NCBI GenBank assembly: GCA_947629895.1
Contig: CANRFP010000027.1
Span: forward strand, 1 to 15,483
Direction: 5' to 3'
Length of the DNA: 15,483 bases
DNA from: an uncultured Clostridia bacterium
GTDB lineage: Bacteria; Bacillota_A; Clostridia; Christensenellales; UBA1242
The notes beneath the pieces were generated by a model that was not told the origin of the DNA, searched no databases, and worked only from the letters and a program-made list of their open reading frames with translations. This document shows positions 13,175-15,483 of the stretch, piece after piece. Within the stretch, counting starts at the first letter, position 1, and each line of letters starts with the position of its first letter. Made by a program: the position numbers and the translations under genes.

Positions 13175-13209
13175 CTAACACTTCTTGAATAAAGGGTGTT
13201 AGTTTTTTT
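13175..13209 (+). terminator. Terminator-like hairpin at the 5' end of the rpmG leader (possible attenuator)
   Basis: CTAACAC (13175-13181) pairs perfectly with GTGTTAG (13196-13202), the stem can extend inward by wobble and A-T pairs, and seven T follow directly (13203-13209). It lies between the rpmG promoter and its ribosome site (AGGAG at 13213-13217), so it is part of the rpmG mRNA leader. It could terminate read-through from upstream, attenuate the operon's own transcripts, or protect the 5' end. Confidence 0.65.
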
Positions 13210-13223
13210 GTTAGGAGAAGAAA

Positions 13224-13385
13224 ATGGCAGCACCAAAACGTAAAATAATCACACTTGAATGCACAGAATGTGGCGAAAGAAATTATTCAACAGAAAAAAA
13301 CACATCTGCAAATCCAGAAAGAATTGAAATTGTGAAATTCTGCCCAAAGTGTGGCAAGAGAACAAAGCATAAAGAAACAAAATAA
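13224..13385 (+). CDS. rpmG: Large-subunit ribosomal protein L33 (bL33)
   Basis: This 53-residue protein of the 50S subunit has the bL33 pattern: a basic N-terminus [16 protein letters not shown], then [18 protein letters not shown], and a second metal knuckle [15 protein letters not shown]. The zinc-binding pairs are C13/C16 and C40/C43, making it a cysteine-containing (C+) form; zinc-independent paralogues in other bacteria lack these. It is too short for most ORF callers but has a clear AGGAG ribosome site. It heads the standard rpmG-secE-nusG cluster; secE begins 57 bases downstream. Confidence 0.95.
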   Translation: MAAPKRKIITLECTECGERNYSTEKNTSANPERIEIVKFCPKCGKRTKHKETK

Positions 13386-13442
13386 GAAAAGGAACGGGTG
13401 GGCTTGAAAGGCGGGCCTGATTTTTCCAAAATTGGAGGTTTT

Positions 13443-13814
13443 ATGTCAAAGAAACAAAAGGCGCTTGTTGCAGAAGAAACTTTGAAGAGTGATAAAAAGC
13501 AAAACGAAATCACTCAGGGAAACGCTGTGAAAAGTGACACAAAAGCCAAGGACAGCAAGAGAAACAATAAAGATGTTAAGGGCAATAAAAAGGACCAAAA
13601 GAAAAAAGACAAAAAAGAAAAGAAAGAAAAAGGTGGAATTGTAAGAAAAACAAAAGAAACCGTTTCAGAACTCAAAAAGGTCACATGGCCAACTTTTGGC
13701 GAGGTTGTCAAAAAGACGGGCATCGTTGTTGCTTTTGTTGTGATTTTTGGTTTGTTTCTTTTTGGCGTGAACTCGCTTTTGGGCTATCTTGCAAAACTGC
13801 TTATTAAGTTTTAG
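13443..13814 (+). CDS. secE: Preprotein translocase subunit SecE
   Basis: This 123-residue protein clamps SecY in the SecYEG channel. The functional core is at the C-terminus: an amphipathic helix VSELKKVTWPTFGEVVKKT (74-92) with the family hallmark KKVTWP, then one membrane helix (about 93-117, GIVVAFVVIFGLFLFGVN). The N-terminal 65 residues are a lysine-rich, hydrophilic extension (KKDQKKKDKKEKK), longer than in minimal SecE (about 60 residues in Bacillus). ATG at 13443 is preceded by GGAGG; a TTG or GTG further up in frame is not needed. The gene order with nusG downstream confirms the call. Confidence 0.95.
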   Translation: MSKKQKALVAEETLKSDKKQNEITQGNAVKSDTKAKDSKRNNKDVKGNKKDQKKKDKKEKKEKGGIVRKTKETVSELKKVTWPTFGEVVKKTGIVVAFVVIFGLFLFGVNSLLGYLAKLLIKF

Positions 13815-13836
13815 CGTTTAGAAGGAGATTTTAGAT

Positions 13837-14367
13837 ATGGAACATTCAAGAGAACCAAAATGGTATGTGCTTCACACTTTTTCTGGATATGAAAATGTGG
13901 CGAAGGAAAATCTTGAAACCGTTGTAGAAAAATTTAATTTACAAGACAGAATTTTTGACATCATCATTCCAGAGGAAGAGGTGATTGAAGAAAAAAATGG
14001 AAAGAAAAAACTTGTCACAAGAAAAAGCATGCCATGTTATCTTCTTGTTAAGATGATTTATGGCGATGACCTTTGGCACAATGTAACAAGAACGCGTGGA
14101 ATCACCGGTTTTGTTGGGCCAAAAGGCAGACCTCTTGCACTCACAGATGAAGAGGTTTTGAAAATGAGGCTTGAAAAAATCAAGGTTGAAACCGATGTTG
14201 CTGTTGGCGACAAAGTTGAAATCATTGATGGGCCGCTTGACAAAATGGTTGGAACGGTTGTTTCTGTTGCACCAGAGGCTGGAACGCTAACCGTTAAACT
14301 TGAAATGTTTGGAAGAGAGAACAATGTTGAACTTTCTTACGAACAAGTTCATAAAGTGAACGCTTAA
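13837..14367 (+). CDS. nusG: Transcription elongation/termination factor NusG
   Basis: This 176-residue factor binds RNA polymerase and influences pausing, Rho termination and coupling to ribosomes. The NGN domain (about 8-115) begins KWYVLHTFSGYENVAKENLE (8-27) and contains PCYLLVKM (66-73), the aromatic hydrophobic surface for RNA polymerase binding, and GITGFVG (88-94). The KOW domain (about 118-174) has VGDKVEIIDGPLDKMVGTVV (123-142). Length is as usual for Firmicutes. AAGGAGA lies upstream of the ATG; it follows secE by 22 bases. A long structured gap separates it from rplK. Confidence 0.97.
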   Translation: MEHSREPKWYVLHTFSGYENVAKENLETVVEKFNLQDRIFDIIIPEEEVIEEKNGKKKLVTRKSMPCYLLVKMIYGDDLWHNVTRTRGITGFVGPKGRPLALTDEEVLKMRLEKIKVETDVAVGDKVEIIDGPLDKMVGTVVSVAPEAGTLTVKLEMFGRENNVELSYEQVHKVNA

Positions 14368-14378
14368 TTTGATATTTA

Positions 14379-14402
14379 ATGAAAATAAAACCCAATTTTC
14401 AT
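14379..14402 (+). terminator. Hairpin just after nusG, weak terminator candidate
   Basis: ATGAAAAT (14379-14386) and ATTTTCAT (14395-14402) form a perfect 8-bp stem around an 8-base loop. No T-run follows, so it may be a processing or stability hairpin instead of a true terminator. Confidence 0.3.
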
Positions 14403-14410
14403 GAAAATAT

Positions 14411-14434
14411 TGTCCGTTATGACATTAAACTGAC
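14411..14434 (+). repeat. 24-base perfect direct repeat, copy 1
   Basis: The 24 bases starting TGTCCGTTATGACATTAA are identical to 14624-14647. The offset is 213 bases. This copy contains ATGACA, the -35 box of a candidate rplK promoter. Confidence 0.95.
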
Positions 14435-14448
14435 TGATTATATATAAT
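14419..14448 (+). promoter_or_regulatory. Promoter of rplK-rplA
   Basis: ATGACA (14419-14424), 18 bases and TATAAT (14443-14448). The -10 sits within a 10-bp perfect palindromic pair TGATTATATA/TATATAATCA (14435-14444, 14458-14467). Predicted start is about 14455, giving a leader of about 250 bases. Confidence 0.5.
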
Positions 14449-14454
14449 TCTTTC

Positions 14455-14655
14455 CTTTATATAATCAAATTTTTAATTTTGAGAGCGTAGGGCTTTGCCC
14501 GGCGAATAAAATTAAAAATCACAAACAGGGAAGAGGATTGGGAAGAGAAACCAACATAATAGCCGTTAGATGTGCGTTAGCAAATCGTGTCGGCGTTTAT
14601 GGAGTTGGTGTCTGTCCCAGAACTGTCCGTTATGACATTAAACTGACAAGATATT
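14455..14655 (+). promoter_or_regulatory. Long structured 5' leader RNA of rplK-rplA
   Basis: This gap of over 300 bases between nusG and rplK holds no convincing gene but dense potential RNA structure. A 12-bp perfect stem ATTTTTAATTTT/AAAATTAAAAAT (14469-14480, 14508-14519) encloses a GGGC-TTT-GCCC hairpin. Next come two GGGAAGAG repeats (14528, 14540). ACCAAC/GTTGGT (14550-14555, 14604-14609) then encloses GCCG/CGGC (14562-14565, 14591-14594), which in turn encloses a GATgTGC-gtta-GCAaATC hairpin (14569-14586). The segment is richer in G+C than its flanks. I recognise no named riboswitch or r-protein leader class; a regulatory leader or a small RNA is inferred. Confidence 0.5.
14624..14647 (+). 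repeat. 24-base perfect direct repeat, copy 2
   Basis: This is the second copy of the 14411-14434 repeat. It lies in the rplK leader just before the L1-site-like hairpin and, unlike copy 1, is not followed by a correctly spaced TATAAT. Confidence 0.95.
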
Positions 14656-14692
14656 TGTGGGAGAGCCATTGCCAAGGCTCAATTTCACCACA
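14656..14692 (+). promoter_or_regulatory. Putative ribosomal protein L1 autoregulatory hairpin
   Basis: TGTGG (14656-14660)/CCACA (14688-14692) and GAGCC (14663-14667)/GGCTC (14676-14680) form two helices separated by an asymmetric internal loop (2 versus 7 bases), directly before the rplK ribosome site AGGAGG (14695-14700). L1 is known to repress its own L11-L1 operon by binding such a loop that mimics its 23S rRNA site. Assignment rests on position and shape. Confidence 0.5.
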
Positions 14693-14706
14693 TTAGGAGG
14701 TATAAG

Positions 14707-15132
14707 ATGGCAAAAAAAGTTAAAGCAGTTGTGAAATTACAACTCGAAGCGGGCAAAGCCACACCTGGACCACCTGTTGGTTCTTCACTTGGACCTCATG
14801 GTATCAACATTGCGGCTTTTGTTAAGGAATTTAATGATAAAACCGCTTCACAGGCAGGGTTTATTATTCCTGTTGTGATTACTATCTTTGAAGATAGAAG
14901 CTTCACATTCGAGATGAAAACCCCACCAGCAGCAGTTCTTATTAAGAAGGCAATTGGCCTTACAAAGGGCTCTGCAAAACCAAACAAAACAAAAGTCGGA
15001 AAAATCACCAGAGAACAAATCAGAAAAATTGCTGAAACAAAACTTCCTGATTTGAACGCTGAAAGCATCGAAAGTGCTATGTCCATGATTGCAGGCGCTG
15101 CAAGATCTATGGGCGTGGAAGTTGTGGACTAA
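14707..15132 (+). CDS. rplK: Large-subunit ribosomal protein L11 (uL11)
   Basis: This 141-residue protein, the usual length, binds the GTPase-associated region of 23S rRNA. The N-domain has the proline-rich hallmark [20 protein letters not shown] (15-34) and the segment [10 protein letters not shown] that follows. The C-domain carries [10 protein letters not shown] and [21 protein letters not shown], the rRNA-binding part, and ends in [14 protein letters not shown] 14707 has AGGAGG seven bases upstream. rplA starts 12 bases after its stop, the conserved L11-L1 operon. A long structured leader precedes it and is the likely control point. Confidence 0.98.
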   Translation: MAKKVKAVVKLQLEAGKATPGPPVGSSLGPHGINIAAFVKEFNDKTASQAGFIIPVVITIFEDRSFTFEMKTPPAAVLIKKAIGLTKGSAKPNKTKVGKITREQIRKIAETKLPDLNAESIESAMSMIAGAARSMGVEVVD

Positions 15133-15144
15133 GGAGGCTGAAAA

Positions 15145-15483
15145 ATGAGAAATAAAAGAATGGCAAAGTGCCTTGAAAGTTATGACAAAACAGCATCCTA
15201 TGATGTTTCAACAGCACTTGAAAATGTATTAAAAACTGCAACCGCTAAGTTTGACGAAAGCGTTGAACTTCACGTTAGACTTGGCGTTGACGGAAGAAAC
15301 GCAGACCAACAAGTTCGTGGCGTTGTTGTTCTTCCAAATGGAACGGGTAAGAGTGTTCGCGTTTTGGTTATCGCTCGTGGCGATAAGGCAGACGAAGCAA
15401 CAAAAGCTGGCGCAGATTTCGTTGGTGGCGAAGAAATTGTTGCAAAAATCAACGGCGGATGGCTGGATTTTGACGTCTGCATC
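15145..15483 (+). CDS. rplA: Large-subunit ribosomal protein L1 (uL1), N-terminal part
   Basis: The first 113 codons of L1, cut by the window end (full proteins are about 230 residues). L1 forms the mobile stalk at the ribosomal E site and represses translation of its own operon. Visible are the signature [20 protein letters not shown] (G at the position commonly Pro), [20 protein letters not shown] and [26 protein letters not shown] precedes the ATG at 15145. The N-terminus ([16 protein letters not shown]) is shorter than in many homologues but contains the usual basic start. Confidence 0.96.
   Translation, partial: MRNKRMAKCLESYDKTASYDVSTALENVLKTATAKFDESVELHVRLGVDGRNADQQVRGVVVLPNGTGKSVRVLVIARGDKADEATKAGADFVGGEEIVAKINGGWLDFDVCI

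Noticed and set aside
14632..14661. Second promoter using the ATGACA in repeat copy 2
   Set aside because: No TATAAT-like box at 16-18 bases downstream; the nearest AT-rich match is only 12 bases away.

Overview
The window is ordinary chromosomal DNA from an AT-rich, low-GC bacterium. I infer a Bacillota (clostridial-type) organism, probably an uncultured one. The reasons are strong GGAGG-type ribosome binding sites, sigma-A-like promoters, U-tailed terminators, Firmicute-like housekeeping proteins and standard code 11 (TGA is used as a stop, for example by argS). The species cannot be named from this sequence.

Layout. Bases 1-1520 are a small accessory block: the tail of an unknown gene, a leftward SLOG-family (YpsA/DprA-like) gene, and a divergent pair encoding an XRE/HTH regulator and a hypoxanthine/uracil-DNA glycosylase. 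They share a control region with four TGCAC half-sites. Bases 1520-2632 hold a leftward QueC-like PP-loop ATPase with a run of nine G near its start. Bases 2785-5004 are a two-gene operon: a serine-palmitoyltransferase-like alpha-oxoamine synthase and an MscS channel. Next come a tRNA-dihydrouridine synthase (5115-6026) and a probable run pgk-tpiA-dnaX-ybaB-recR (6085-10508), joining two glycolytic enzymes to the clamp-loader/recombination cluster. argS (10616-12394) has its own promoter. Two small monocistronic genes follow: an unknown 51-residue protein and a HicB-like protein without HicA. The end (13142-15483) is the conserved block rpmG-secE-nusG-rplK-rplA, linking translation, secretion and transcription elongation.

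Points most worth a look: (1) dnaX has an A9 slippery run exactly at its stop codon, and the -1 frame continues as a DnaX tau-type C-terminus, so frameshifting very likely gives two clamp-loader proteins. (2) The PP-loop ATPase gene has a G9 tract at codons 13-16, a candidate phase-variation switch. (3) The 339-base nusG-rplK gap contains a strongly structured leader RNA, a 24-base perfect direct repeat 213 bases apart, and a likely L1 autoregulatory hairpin. (4) Triosephosphate isomerase has Asp where the family has a nearly invariant Glu, plus an altered loop 6. (5) rpmG has a terminator-like hairpin starting at its likely +1. I saw no CRISPR array, insertion sequence, tRNA or rRNA gene, and no clearly new multi-gene system.
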